From Corallococcus sp. NCRR (GTDB taxonomy: Bacteria; Myxococcota; Myxococcia; Myxococcales; Myxococcaceae): 64,000 bases of DNA. Below, piece after piece: positions 1-9,249 of the stretch. The translations under genes were made by a program, and so were the position numbers. The DNA lies in the NCBI RefSeq assembly GCF_026965535.1, contig NZ_CP114039.1:3782001-3846000 (forward strand), given 5' to 3'. The notes beneath the pieces were generated by a model. It made no database searches. It was not told the origin of the DNA and saw only the letters and a list, made by a program, of their open reading frames with translations. Every line of letters starts with the position of its first letter. Within the stretch, counting starts at the first letter, position 1.

Positions 1-761
1 CCGGCGAACGGCACCTTCAACACCATGTGCACGACCAGCAACAGCGACGCCCCGGTCGCGACGAGGATGACCAGGCTGTTGGCCCAGACCTTCGCCATGG
101 CGATCTCGAACGAGGTCAGCGGCATCACGAGCAGGTGCTCCAGCGTTCCGTGCTCGCGCTCGCGGATGACCGCCGCGCCCGTGAGGACGACCGTCAGCAG
201 GGTGATTTGATTGATGATGGCCACCACGCTCTTGAACCAGGACGACACCCCGTTGGGGTTGAAGAGCTTGCGGACCACCAGGTTGACGGGCCTGGGCCCC
301 GTCTCCTCCGTGCGCTTGAGGAAGGATGCGATGCGGTCGTTGAGGATGTTCTTGATGTAGCCGGAGCCGATGCCCGCCTGCTGCATGGCGGTCGCGTCGA
401 TGTTCACCTGGACGTCCGGGTTGCGCCCCGCGCGCAGGTCGTGCTCGAAGCGGGGCGGAATCACCACGACGAACATGAACCGGCCCCGGTCCATGTCCGG
501 CTGGATGTCATCCGCGATGATGACCTCCGGTGACTTGAAGCGGGGCGGATAGAACGCGTTGAGCAGCTCCTTGGACAACGCGGACCCGTCCTCGTCGACG
601 AAGGCGATGGAGGCGTTGTTCACCTCGCTGGAGGTCCCCGTGGCCTGGACGTAGATGGCCAGGGTGAAGGCATAGACGACGAACACGATCAGCACCGCGT
701 CGCTGAGTAGGCTGCGGATCTCCTTGAGCCCGAGCCACAGGATGTTCAGCAGTGAGTTCAC
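1..761 (-). CDS. ABC-2 type transporter permease (YhhJ-like), 3' end outside window
   Basis: Inner-membrane permease of a drug/macromolecule exporter. The visible 253 codons start with a GTG at 761, two bases after the TAG of the upstream RbbA-like gene, with AGGAG inside that gene's end as ribosome binding site. The N-terminus has one hydrophobic helix (about residues 20-40), then a long periplasmic domain. A cluster of helices begins near residue 205, with the ABC-2 signature REREHGTLEHLLVMP just before the left edge. Same order as E. coli yhiI-rbbA-yhhJ, so it probably pairs with the preceding ATPase/permease. The C-terminal helices are not in the window. Confidence 0.9.
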   Translation of the reverse strand, partial: MNSLLNILWLGLKEIRSLLSDAVLIVFVVYAFTLAIYVQATGTSSEVNNASIAFVDEDGSALSKELLNAFYPPRFKSPEVIIADDIQPDMDRGRFMFVVVIPPRFEHDLRAGRNPDVQVNIDATAMQQAGIGSGYIKNILNDRIASFLKRTEETGPRPVNLVVRKLFNPNGVSSWFKSVVAIINQITLLTVVLTGAAVIREREHGTLEHLLVMPLTSFEIAMAKVWANSLVILVATGASLLLVVHMVLKVPFA

Positions 762-763
762 CG

Positions 764-3562
764 CTATTTCTCCTGCTTTCTCAGGCCCAGGACGCTGATG
801 GCCAGAAGGAGCGGGACGCACACGGCCATGAAGGCGACGTCCCTGAGGATGAGGCCCGCGCCCAATCCCTTGGTGAAGGCGCCCAGGCTGGCGTGCATGT
901 AATAGGTGGCCGGCCAGATGGAGCCGACGACCTTGGCGCCCCCCTGGAGCGTGGAGACCGGCTGTAGCAGGCCAGAGAACTGGATGGTCGGCACGATGGT
1001 CAGGATGGCCGTGACGAAGACGGCCGCCACCTGGCTGCCGGTGAAGGTGGACGTCACCATCCCAATGCCTGTCGTCGCCATGACGTAGAACAGCGCGCAG
1101 ACCACCAACGTCAGGAAGCTGCCCTTGATGGGGACGCCGAAGACGACCAGCGACAGCGCGGTCAGGATGAAGAAGTTGGCCATGCCGATGGCCACGTAGG
1201 GCAGTTGCTTCCCGAGCAGGTACTCCAGCCGTCCCGTGGGCGTGACGTAGAAGTTGATGATGGACCCCAGCTCCTTCTCACGCACGATGCTGACCGTCAT
1301 GAGGATGGCGGGGATGAGCAGCAGCAGCAGCGCCGGGACACTCGGCACGATGGAGTAGATGCTCTCGAAGGTGGGGTTGTAGAGGTAGCGCTCCTCGATG
1401 TTGGCCGTGTCCTTCCGCGCGCTGGCGGAGTGGAAGCCGCTCGCGGGATCCCGGAGCATCCGGTTGTGCACCCCCTGCACGTACTGCTCGACGGTGTCGC
1501 CACGGAAGGTCATGGCTCCGTCCACCTGCGCCAGCACCTCCGGGCCGGAGCCCCGGCGGAGGTCCAGGCCGAAGCGGGGCGGAAGCTCCAGCACCACCGA
1601 GACATCGTCTGACTGGAGCCTGCGGAGCGCTTCATCCGAGGACTGGGCGGGCGGCGTCGGGGCGAAGTAGGGCTTCGCCGCGCTGAACTGCTCCAGGTAC
1701 GCGCGGCTCTCGGGCGACTGGTCGAGGTCCAGCGCGGCATAGCGGATGTTCTCCACGTCGGTCGTGATGCCGAAGCCGAAGACGAGCATCAACACCGCGG
1801 AACCGATGAAGGCGAACGCCAGCCGCACTTTGTCGCGGAGGATTTGTTGGGTCTCGTTGGAGGCATACGCGAGCAGCCGGCCCACCCGCAGACGGAGGCC
1901 GGCCCGGTCCGTCCGGGGCGCGGCCGGAGCCTGGGGTGGGGCGGCTTCGGGCGCGGGGGCGGGGGGCGTGTCCTTGTCCTCGGCGCGGGCCTTCTCGGCG
2001 ATGGCGTCTTCCATGTAGCCGATGAAGGCCGTCTCCAGGCTGTCCGCGTTCCGGGACTCGATGAGCTTCTGGGGGCTGTCCGCCGCCAGCACCTTGCCCG
2101 CGTTCATGAGGGAGATGCGGTCGCAGCGCATCCCCTCGTTCATGAAGTGCGTCGTCACGAAGATGGTGACGCCCTGCTTGCGCGACAGGTCGATGAGCAG
2201 CTCCCAGAAGCTGTCCCGGGCGACCGGGTCCACGCCCGACGTGGGCTCGTCCAGGATGAGGATCTGCGGCCCGTGCAGCACGGCGACGGCCAGGGAGAGC
2301 CGCTGGCGCAGGCCCATGGGCAGGTCTCCGGCCAGCGCGTCCAGGTGCGCGCCAAGCCCGAACCGCTCGACCAGCTCGTCGATGCGCGCCTTCGCCTTGT
2401 CCGGAGGCAGGTGGTAGAGCCGGGCGTGCAGGAGCAGGTTCTGCCGGACGCTCAGCTCGCCGTAGAGCGAGAACGCCTGCGTCATGTAGCCCAGGTTCTT
2501 GCGCACCTCCATGCTGCCGGCGTCCACGGAGCTGCCGAAGAGCTTCGCCGTGCCCTCCGTGGGAGGCAGCAGGCCGGTCAGCATCTTCATGGTCGTGGAC
2601 TTGCCGCAGCCGTTGGAGCCCAGGAAGCCGAAGATTTCACCCCGCTCGATGGACAGGGTGACGTGGTCGACGGCGGTGAAGGTCCCGAAGCGGCGGGTCA
2701 GCCCGTGCGCCTCGATGGCCAGCTCCGCCTTGCCCGGCGCGCGGGGCGGGATGGTGATCTCCTTGTGGCCCCGGCGCTTCTCCTCGGGCAGCAGCGCGAT
2801 GAAGCACTTCTCCAGGTCCTGGGTCCCCGTGCGCGCCATCAGCTCCGCGGGAGACCCCGTCGCCAGCACGCGCCCCGCGTCCATGGCGACGATCCAGTCC
2901 CACTGCTGGGCCTCGTCCATGTACGCCGTGGAGATGATGACGCTCATGCCCGGGCGCCCGGCGCGGATCTCGTCGATGAGGGTCCAGAACTGCCGCCGGG
3001 AGAGCGGATCCACGCCGGTGGTGGGCTCGTCGAGGATGAGCAGGTCCGGGTCGTGCACCAGCGCGCCGCACAGCCCCACCTTCTGCTTCATGCCGCCGGA
3101 GAGCTTGCCGGCGGGGCGCTCCGCGAATTTGCCCAGGCCGGTGGCCGCGAGCAGCTCCGGGACGCGCACCTTGCGCTCCTCGGGGGACAGCCCGAAGAGC
3201 CGGGCCATGAAGTCCACGTTGTCGTAGACGCTGAGCTCCAGATAGAGGTTCTTGCCCAGGCCCTGGGGCATGTACGCGACGCGCGGCCCCACGTCGCGCC
3301 GGTGCCGCGCGTCCGCGATGTCCCCGTCCAGGACCATCACGCGCCCCTGCTGCATCTTCTTGGCGCCCGCGACCAGGGCCATCAGCGTGGACTTGCCCAC
3401 GCCGTCAGGCCCCACGATGCCCACCCGGATGCCGCTGGGGACGTCGAGCGAGAGGCCGTCCAGCGCCACGGCCTTGCCGTAGCGGTGGGTCACGTCCTGG
3501 ATGGAGACCACGAGCCGGCGGGTGGAGCCGGCGGGCGCCCCTGGAGACACGGATGAGACCAT
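764..3562 (-). CDS. RbbA-like fused double ABC ATPase / ABC-2 permease
   Basis: 932 aa. The first ATPase has Walker A GPDGVGKST at residues 51-59, signature LSGGMKQK and Walker B LLILDEPTTGVD. The second has Walker A GSNGCGKST near residue 315 and Walker B ILILDEPTSGVD. A Pro/Ala linker leads to a membrane domain from about residue 575 with the ABC-2 motif REKELGSIINFYVTP. This is the RbbA/YhiH architecture (E. coli RbbA is about 911 aa). It sits between the HlyD adaptor (25-nt gap) and a second permease (2-nt gap), which indicates one export machine. E. coli RbbA was described as ribosome-associated, but context here favours export. Confidence 0.9.
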   Translation of the reverse strand: MVSSVSPGAPAGSTRRLVVSIQDVTHRYGKAVALDGLSLDVPSGIRVGIVGPDGVGKSTLMALVAGAKKMQQGRVMVLDGDIADARHRRDVGPRVAYMPQGLGKNLYLELSVYDNVDFMARLFGLSPEERKVRVPELLAATGLGKFAERPAGKLSGGMKQKVGLCGALVHDPDLLILDEPTTGVDPLSRRQFWTLIDEIRAGRPGMSVIISTAYMDEAQQWDWIVAMDAGRVLATGSPAELMARTGTQDLEKCFIALLPEEKRRGHKEITIPPRAPGKAELAIEAHGLTRRFGTFTAVDHVTLSIERGEIFGFLGSNGCGKSTTMKMLTGLLPPTEGTAKLFGSSVDAGSMEVRKNLGYMTQAFSLYGELSVRQNLLLHARLYHLPPDKAKARIDELVERFGLGAHLDALAGDLPMGLRQRLSLAVAVLHGPQILILDEPTSGVDPVARDSFWELLIDLSRKQGVTIFVTTHFMNEGMRCDRISLMNAGKVLAADSPQKLIESRNADSLETAFIGYMEDAIAEKARAEDKDTPPAPAPEAAPPQAPAAPRTDRAGLRLRVGRLLAYASNETQQILRDKVRLAFAFIGSAVLMLVFGFGITTDVENIRYAALDLDQSPESRAYLEQFSAAKPYFAPTPPAQSSDEALRRLQSDDVSVVLELPPRFGLDLRRGSGPEVLAQVDGAMTFRGDTVEQYVQGVHNRMLRDPASGFHSASARKDTANIEERYLYNPTFESIYSIVPSVPALLLLLIPAILMTVSIVREKELGSIINFYVTPTGRLEYLLGKQLPYVAIGMANFFILTALSLVVFGVPIKGSFLTLVVCALFYVMATTGIGMVTSTFTGSQVAAVFVTAILTIVPTIQFSGLLQPVSTLQGGAKVVGSIWPATYYMHASLGAFTKGLGAGLILRDVAFMAVCVPLLLAISVLGLRKQEK

Positions 3563-3587
3563 GGCTGGGCCTTCCCTTGCCGCCGGG

Positions 3588-4598
3588 CTAGTGGGGTTCG
3601 GATTCCGCGGTGACGACGTTCTGCAGCCGGGAGGGCCACGTGGCGGACGGGTCCACCTTGACGTAGCCGACCCCGCGGATGCCGGTCTTGATGCGCTCCA
3701 CGTAGCGGCTGGCCAGCTCCCGGGGGACCTGGAGCTTCAGGCGGAACACCAGCTTCTCCCGCTCGCTCTTCGTCTCCACCTGCTTGGGCGTGAACTGCGC
3801 CTCCGGTGACACGAAGGACACGTAGCCGGGAATGGAGCGGTCAGGCTCGAAGTCGACGGTGAGGCGCGCCTCGGAGCCAATCTTCACGCGGGCGGCCTCG
3901 CTCGCCGGCAGGAAGATCTCCATGAAGACGTCCTCCAGGTTCACGAGCGTGAGCGCGGGGCCGCCGGGCGACAGCACCTCGCCGGGCTCCGCGAGCCGGT
4001 AGAGGACCCGGCCCGTCACCGGGGACCTGAGCGTCGCGTCGTTGATGCGCGTCTGGATGGTCGCCGCGTTGGCTCGCGCGACTTCAATCTCCTCCCGCGA
4101 GGTCTTCAGCGTGGCCTCAGCCTCCGCCAGCCCGGCCCGGTTGGTCTCCAACTGGCTCGTCCGGACGTCCACGTCCCGCTGCGAGCCGGCGCCTTGCGCC
4201 ACCAGCCTCCGGGCGCGCTCGGCCTCGATGGTGGCGAGCTCGATTTCACTCTTCTGTTTGACGATGCCCGCCTCGGCCACCGCCAGCTTCTCCTGCGTGG
4301 CCGCGAGGTTCGCGTTGGCCTCCGCCAGGCTGGACTCCAGCGTGGTGGTGTCCAGGCGCACCAGCACCTGCCCTGGCTTCACGAGGTCGCCTTCGTTGAC
4401 GAGCACCTCCCGCACCCGCAGGGGCTCCTTCGCGGAGACATCCGCCAGCTTCGACTCGATGCGGCCGTTGCCCGAGACGATTCCCTCCGGCAGCGCGGAC
4501 TTCTTCCCCTTCCAGTACTTGAAGCCGATGAACGCGGCGATCGCGATGGCGACCAGCCCGATGATCCACTTGTATTTCCCTTTCGCGTTCTTGGGCAT
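3588..4598 (-). CDS. HlyD-family periplasmic adaptor (membrane fusion protein)
   Basis: 336 aa. A short basic cytoplasmic tail is followed by one membrane helix (about residues 11-27). Then come a biotinyl-lipoyl-like half with the VREVLVNEGDLVKPGQVLVRLD pattern split around a long alpha-helical hairpin rich in Ala/Glu (about 80-190), and a beta-barrel region. The adaptor bridges the inner-membrane ABC proteins encoded downstream and the outer-membrane factor encoded 10 bp upstream. Equivalent to YhiI in the E. coli yhiI-rbbA-yhhJ set. Confidence 0.92.
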   Translation of the reverse strand: MPKNAKGKYKWIIGLVAIAIAAFIGFKYWKGKKSALPEGIVSGNGRIESKLADVSAKEPLRVREVLVNEGDLVKPGQVLVRLDTTTLESSLAEANANLAATQEKLAVAEAGIVKQKSEIELATIEAERARRLVAQGAGSQRDVDVRTSQLETNRAGLAEAEATLKTSREEIEVARANAATIQTRINDATLRSPVTGRVLYRLAEPGEVLSPGGPALTLVNLEDVFMEIFLPASEAARVKIGSEARLTVDFEPDRSIPGYVSFVSPEAQFTPKQVETKSEREKLVFRLKLQVPRELASRYVERIKTGIRGVGYVKVDPSATWPSRLQNVVTAESEPH

Positions 4599-4608
4599 GG
4601 CGGAATCT

Positions 4609-6225
4609 CTATGGCTTGACGGGTTGAGAGACCGTCTTGGTTTCTTGCTTCCGCGGCTTGGACAGCATGTCGCCCCAGTGGGTCCGCTGTTCCATCTCCG
4701 CCTGCATCGGCTCCGGCACGATGGGCTGGTCGCGGCGGACCTCCCAGCCTCCGCCCAATGCCTTGTAGAGGGCGACCAGGTTCGTGGCGATGGAGGAGCT
4801 CGTCTGGGCCAGGTTGTTCTGCTGCTCCAGGAGAGACCGTTGCGCGTCCAGCACGCGCTGGTAGTCCACGGCGCCTTCGCGGTACTGCACCACCGCCAGT
4901 TCCACCGAACGCTGCGCGGCCTTCACCGCGGCCTCTTGGAAGGCCATGGCCTGCTGGGCGTGGATGAAGCCTGTCAGCGCGTCCGCCACCTCCTGGGCCG
5001 CCTTGAGCACCGTGTTGCGGTAGTTGACGAGCAATTGCTGGAACCGCACGTCCTCGACCCGCACCCCGTTCTTCAGGCGGCCGTAGTTGAGGAAGGGAAA
5101 GACGATCCGGGGACCCACTGAATAGAAGAGGCTGCCCAGGGAGAAGAGGTTGCCGGAGGCCGCGGCGCTGGTGCTCGCCTGGAGTCCAATCGTCCCGAAG
5201 AGGGAGAAGCTTGGATAGAGCTCCGCCTCCGCGATGCCAATCCGGGCGCACTGAGCGGCCGCGTACAGCTCCGCGCTGCGGACATCCGGGCGCCGCCGGA
5301 GGATCTCCGCCGGCATGCCCACGGCCACCGTCGCGGGCGCCACGGGAATCCGCTTGGGGCCCGCGAGCAGCGCCTCCACCTCGCCCGTGGGCTGGCCCAG
5401 GAGCGTGCTCATGGCGTTGCGAGCCTGCTCCAGCCCGGCTTCCAGTTGGGGGATGGTGGCCCGGGTGCTCTCCAGCAGGGTCGAGGCCTGCATTACATCC
5501 AGCTCGGAGGTGACGCCGTTGCTGAAGCGCGACTCGGCGATGCGGTAGCCCTCCTCCTGGATGCGCACGTTCTCCCGCGCCTGCTCGATGAGCACCTCGT
5601 AGGTGCGGACCAGGACATAGGTTCGCGCGACCTCCGCGGTGAGCGACACGAGCGAGGACTGGTAGTCCGCCACCGACGCGAGCAGGCCCGCGGTCCCCGA
5701 CTCCACGCCCCGCCGGTACTTGCCCCAGAAGTCCACCTCCCACAGCGCGTCGAAGCCCAGCTGGTACTCCAGGAAGTGGCGGTCGATGGAGCCCAGGTTC
5801 TGCAAGTTGACGGGATTGGCCGCGGCGGAGTTCTCGCTGCGCCCCACCGCGGCGGCGCTGCCGACGAGGGCCTGGGCCTGCGGATACTGCCGGCCGGTGA
5901 GGATGGCCAACTGGGCGCGTGCCTCGACGATGCGCAGCCCTGAAATCTGAAGCGGCAGGTTCTGCCTGGCGGCGAGCTCGACGAGCCGGTCCAGCGAGGG
6001 ATCGCCAAAGGACTTCCACCATTGGGTGTCGACCGCGTCCTGTGTCGACAGGCGCGGATCGCCCTGGGTGCGCCACTCCTTCGCGACCGCGGCCTCGGGC
6101 TTCTTGAAGTCGGGGCCGACCGCGCATCCGGAGAGGGCGGCGAGGACGCCGAGCAGCGGCACGGTGCCCACGAAGGATGTGAATCCCAGCTTCATCCCCT
6201 GCATGGCGTTGGCCGTCCCCCGCAT
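4609..6225 (-). CDS. Outer-membrane efflux lipoprotein (TolC/NodT family)
   Basis: First gene of the leftward export operon. The open frame runs further upstream, but the ATG at 6225 (MRGTANAMQ) or the one at 6195 (MKLGFTSF) gives a normal lipoprotein signal ending in the lipobox LSGC, followed by AVGPDFKKP, the usual start of mature NodT-type proteins. Two OEP repeats follow, with long coiled helices and the motif ILRRRPDVRSAE typical of the family. Mature length about 510 aa. With the adaptor and ABC proteins it would form a complete envelope-spanning pump. The upstream residues (to 6399) look non-coding. Confidence 0.9.
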   Translation of the reverse strand: MRGTANAMQGMKLGFTSFVGTVPLLGVLAALSGCAVGPDFKKPEAAVAKEWRTQGDPRLSTQDAVDTQWWKSFGDPSLDRLVELAARQNLPLQISGLRIVEARAQLAILTGRQYPQAQALVGSAAAVGRSENSAAANPVNLQNLGSIDRHFLEYQLGFDALWEVDFWGKYRRGVESGTAGLLASVADYQSSLVSLTAEVARTYVLVRTYEVLIEQARENVRIQEEGYRIAESRFSNGVTSELDVMQASTLLESTRATIPQLEAGLEQARNAMSTLLGQPTGEVEALLAGPKRIPVAPATVAVGMPAEILRRRPDVRSAELYAAAQCARIGIAEAELYPSFSLFGTIGLQASTSAAASGNLFSLGSLFYSVGPRIVFPFLNYGRLKNGVRVEDVRFQQLLVNYRNTVLKAAQEVADALTGFIHAQQAMAFQEAAVKAAQRSVELAVVQYREGAVDYQRVLDAQRSLLEQQNNLAQTSSSIATNLVALYKALGGGWEVRRDQPIVPEPMQAEMEQRTHWGDMLSKPRKQETKTVSQPVKP

Positions 6226-6431
6226 CCGCGACACCTTGATGGGCGGGGAGGTTCCGCACGGGGGGATGCGCGCGGGAGTACGAGCCGCGCGGATGCCCCC
6301 GGGGGCAATCCCCGATGTCCACCGGCCCATGCCAGATACGGACCCGGGGGGGGAATGGCTGTCATCCGCCGCACCCGGGAGAGCCCTGCCCGATGGCACG
6401 CATTGCGCGTGCCGGGGGGCCGCACAACCCT

Positions 6432-7238
6432 ATGCCCATGGCACAGGACACCCACAAAGGGCCCTTGAAGCGAAAGGCCTACACCCAGGAGCTCCGCAAG
6501 CTCCAGTCCCAGCTCTGCCAGCTTCAGGAGTGGGTCAAGCACACGCGGATGCGTGTCATCGTGGTGTTCGAAGGCAGGGACGCGGCGGGGAAGGGTGGAA
6601 CGATTCGCGCCATCACGGAGCGGGTGAGCCCCCGCGTGTTCCGCGTGGTGGCCCTCCCGGCGCCTTCGAGCCGGGAGAAATCCCAGATGTACCTGCAGCG
6701 GTATGTGCCGCATTTCCCGGCCGGCGGCGAGATCGTGATCTTCGACCGCAGTTGGTACAACCGGGCCGGCGTCGAGCCCGTGATGGGCTTCTGCACGCCG
6801 GAGGAGCACGAGCGCTTCCTGATGGGCTGCCCCGTCTTCGAGCAATACATGGTCGACAGCGGAATCCTCCTGCTGAAGATCTGGCTGGAGGTGGGCAGGG
6901 AGGAGCAGGCGCGGCGGTTCGCGGCGCGCATCGACGACCCCTTGCGGCAGTGGAAGCTGAGCCCCATGGACATCAAGTCCTGGAAGCGCTGGTACGACTA
7001 CTCCAGGGCCAGGGACCAGATGCTGGCCGCGACGGACACCCCCTTCGCGCCCTGGCACATCCTGCGCTCCGACAACAAGAAGAAGGCGCGGCTCAACTGC
7101 ATCCGCTTCCTGCTGGAGAAGATTCCCTACGAGAAGGTGAAGCGCGCGAAGGTGAAGCTGCCGCCCCGCTCCAAACACGGCCAGTACGACGACGCCGCTT
7201 CGCTCAAGGGGCGCAACTTCATCCCCGAGCTGTACTGA
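6432..7238 (+). CDS. ppk2: Polyphosphate kinase 2 family protein (PPK2)
   Basis: About 268 aa. Class I PPK2 enzymes transfer phosphate between polyphosphate and nucleoside diphosphates in the cytoplasm. Walker A is FEGRDAAGKGGT, Walker B is the IFDRSWYNRAGVE motif, and the lid region follows (RIDDPLRQWKLSP, SWKRWYDYSRARDQML). All are characteristic and intact. The start is uncertain: ATGs at 6393, 6432 and 6438 are in frame; 6432 and 6438 fit the family length best, though no strong Shine-Dalgarno is visible. Divergent from the efflux operon. Confidence 0.93.
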   Translation: MPMAQDTHKGPLKRKAYTQELRKLQSQLCQLQEWVKHTRMRVIVVFEGRDAAGKGGTIRAITERVSPRVFRVVALPAPSSREKSQMYLQRYVPHFPAGGEIVIFDRSWYNRAGVEPVMGFCTPEEHERFLMGCPVFEQYMVDSGILLLKIWLEVGREEQARRFAARIDDPLRQWKLSPMDIKSWKRWYDYSRARDQMLAATDTPFAPWHILRSDNKKKARLNCIRFLLEKIPYEKVKRAKVKLPPRSKHGQYDDAASLKGRNFIPELY

Positions 7239-7271
7239 GCGCCGTGACGAGGTGAGCCCCCGTCACGGCGC
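7239..7271 (+). terminator. Perfect 11-bp hairpin after ppk2
   Basis: GCGCCGTGACG (7239-7249) and its exact complement CGTCACGGCGC (7261-7271) flank an 11-nt loop starting directly after the ppk2 stop codon. No T-run follows, so it may act as a weak or bidirectional terminator between ppk2 and the convergent gene ending at 7320. Confidence 0.5.
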
Positions 7272-7319
7272 GGCGGTGTGCTGGACGCCCGCTACAGCCC
7301 CAGCACGACGCGTGTTGGG

Positions 7320-9053
7320 TCAATAGACGAGGGCGATGTCCATCAGCTCGGGGCCAGAGGCGCCACCCACGGAGGCCATGTCCGCGGTGGTCGCGGTCCG
7401 CGGGAAGAACGTGGCCGCGCCGGTCAGCAGATTCACCTGGTACAGGACATGGGGACCGCTGGCCGCCGTGCGCCCCGCCACCAGCGGCAAGCCATTGTCA
7501 CCCCCCGCGATGTCGAAGCCCGCCGCGCCGACGAACGTCACGCCCAGGGCGCCCACGTTGACCAGCGTGCCGTTGTTCGGCGGGTCTTGCCGGGCCAGCA
7601 CGTGGCTGTTGCGCTCCAGGTCATACAGCGTCGTCGCGGTGGCCCCCGCCACGCTGTTCGTGTACGCGGCGCCGAAGACGGTCGCGGCCGGTGCGCGGTT
7701 GATGTCTCCGTCCGTGGTGGTGGCGCCAGTGTCCACGTTGATGCGCAGGTTCTGCCCCGTGTCGCTCACCACGCGCAGGCGGTCCGCCACCGGGTTGAAG
7801 TCGATGACGAAGTGCGTCCCCATCAGGCCGGTGAAGGGCGCCGTCGCGTCAGCGGGATCCGCCGCCAGCGTGGACTTCGCGGTGACCGCACCCGTCTGGG
7901 GCTCCACCGTGTAGAGCTTCCCGGCGGAGGAGAGGGCATATAGCTTCCGGTCCGCCGGACGCGCGTCGATGCCGAGGAGCGTCTCGCCCGCGGGCACGCC
8001 CGTCAGGGCCACCGTCGCCGTCAGCGTATTGGGCGCGGAGAGCGCGGCCCGGACGAGCCGGCCGTCCGTGGTGAGGCCGTAGAGCGAGGGGGCCGCGTCC
8101 TGCTTCAGGGCCAGTCCCTTGAGGGGCTCCGTCGTTCCGATGACCGCGAGCTCCGTGGCCGCCCCCGCCGCCTTCTCCGGGGCGATGCGGTACAGCCGCT
8201 GCGTGCCGCCCACCGTCAGCGCGGCGTAGCCCACGTTGGTGCAGGCGTCGATGTCGTAGCCATTCACCCCGGAGGCGTCCACGCCCAGGGGCACGGGAGC
8301 GGTGAGCGTGCCGTTGTTCGGCGGGTCCTGGAGGTAGACGGTGTCTGTCGCCGTATCCAACACGAAGAGGCGGGTGCTGACCGTCTCCGGGAAGGAGTTG
8401 GTATAGGCCGCGCCCGTCACCTGCGCGCCCGTGCCGCCGTTGATGGTTCCATCGGTGATGGTGGCGCCGGTGTCCACGTTGATGCGCAGGTTCTGTCCCG
8501 TGTCGCTCACCACGCGCAGGCGGTCCGCCACCGGGTTGAAGTCCACGGCGAAGTCGGTGCCCATCAGCGCGGTGAACGGGTTGTCGTCTCCCGCCATGGC
8601 GGCCAGCGTGGCCTTCACGGTGGCGACACCGGTGTCCGGCGCCAGGGTGACGATGCGCCCCGCGCTGGTGAGGCCATAGAGCCGCGAGTCCGCCGGGCGG
8701 TAATCGATGCCCAGGAGCGACTCGTCCGCGTTCAGGCCCGTCACGTCGACGGAGCCCACCAGCGTGCCAGGGGTCGCCCGATTGAAGGACACGAGCTTGT
8801 TCGAGGTCGTCAGGGCGACGACGTCACCCACCATGACCGGATTGGAGCCGCCATCCGTCCCGGCATCCATCTCCATGCCCGCGTCGGTGCCGGCATCCGT
8901 GCTCGTGCCTGCATCCGTGCCGGTGCCCGCGTCCACGCCTGAGTCTGGCCGGGGAGTGGGGGGGACATCGTCGTCATCATCTCCGCAGGCCGTGAGCATG
9001 AGCGCGGTGGCGAGCGCGGCGATGATTCGGTTCGGATTTCGCATGAGCGACAT
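7320..9053 (-). CDS. Lipoprotein with two DUF4394 domains
   Basis: 577 aa. Signal peptide with lipobox LTAC, then a low-complexity Asp/Gly/Thr/Ala linker (DAGTGTDAG type repeats, residues about 37-70), then two tandem DUF4394 domains of about 240 aa. Each carries LLGID.RPAD..LY, GTDFAVDFNPVADRLRVVSDTGQNLRINVDTGAT-type motifs and a DPPNNGTL motif. DUF4394 is predicted beta-propeller-like and has no assigned reaction. The duplicated motif DNA (near 7740 and 8470) is almost identical between the two halves, suggesting a recent internal duplication. GGGGAG lies just upstream of the ATG. Surface lipoprotein of unknown role. Confidence 0.85.
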   Translation of the reverse strand: MSLMRNPNRIIAALATALMLTACGDDDDDVPPTPRPDSGVDAGTGTDAGTSTDAGTDAGMEMDAGTDGGSNPVMVGDVVALTTSNKLVSFNRATPGTLVGSVDVTGLNADESLLGIDYRPADSRLYGLTSAGRIVTLAPDTGVATVKATLAAMAGDDNPFTALMGTDFAVDFNPVADRLRVVSDTGQNLRINVDTGATITDGTINGGTGAQVTGAAYTNSFPETVSTRLFVLDTATDTVYLQDPPNNGTLTAPVPLGVDASGVNGYDIDACTNVGYAALTVGGTQRLYRIAPEKAAGAATELAVIGTTEPLKGLALKQDAAPSLYGLTTDGRLVRAALSAPNTLTATVALTGVPAGETLLGIDARPADRKLYALSSAGKLYTVEPQTGAVTAKSTLAADPADATAPFTGLMGTHFVIDFNPVADRLRVVSDTGQNLRINVDTGATTTDGDINRAPAATVFGAAYTNSVAGATATTLYDLERNSHVLARQDPPNNGTLVNVGALGVTFVGAAGFDIAGGDNGLPLVAGRTAASGPHVLYQVNLLTGAATFFPRTATTADMASVGGASGPELMDIALVY

Positions 9054-9249
9054 GGTCTCCCCGGTAGTTTCACTGGATCGGTGTTCCCAGTGCCTTACGC
9101 GGGGGGCTTGGAACTGGATTCAAGCTCGCGTCGATTCAATGAATTGTTTCATTCTTGAATCTCGGGCTCATGGGGACCCGCCTGGACCTGCGCCAACGGC
9201 GGCCCCGGGAGCGCTCGGGGCCGCCAACGACGACGGGAGCTTCGCCTGG

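Noticed and set aside
1844-3556. Long plus-strand open frame of 570 codons opposite the RbbA-like gene
   Set aside because: Composition is Arg/His/Val/Gln-rich, typical of the antisense frame of a GC-rich gene; no domain; the minus-strand gene has clear ABC motifs.
4379-6322. 647-codon minus-strand frame overlapping the outer-membrane factor gene
   Set aside because: Shifted frame of the TolC-like gene; Gly/Arg-rich without family motifs.
8434-8540. Repeated DNA in the DUF4394 gene as a mobile repeat
   Set aside because: The similarity to 7720-7810 follows the two protein domains in frame; it is internal gene duplication.
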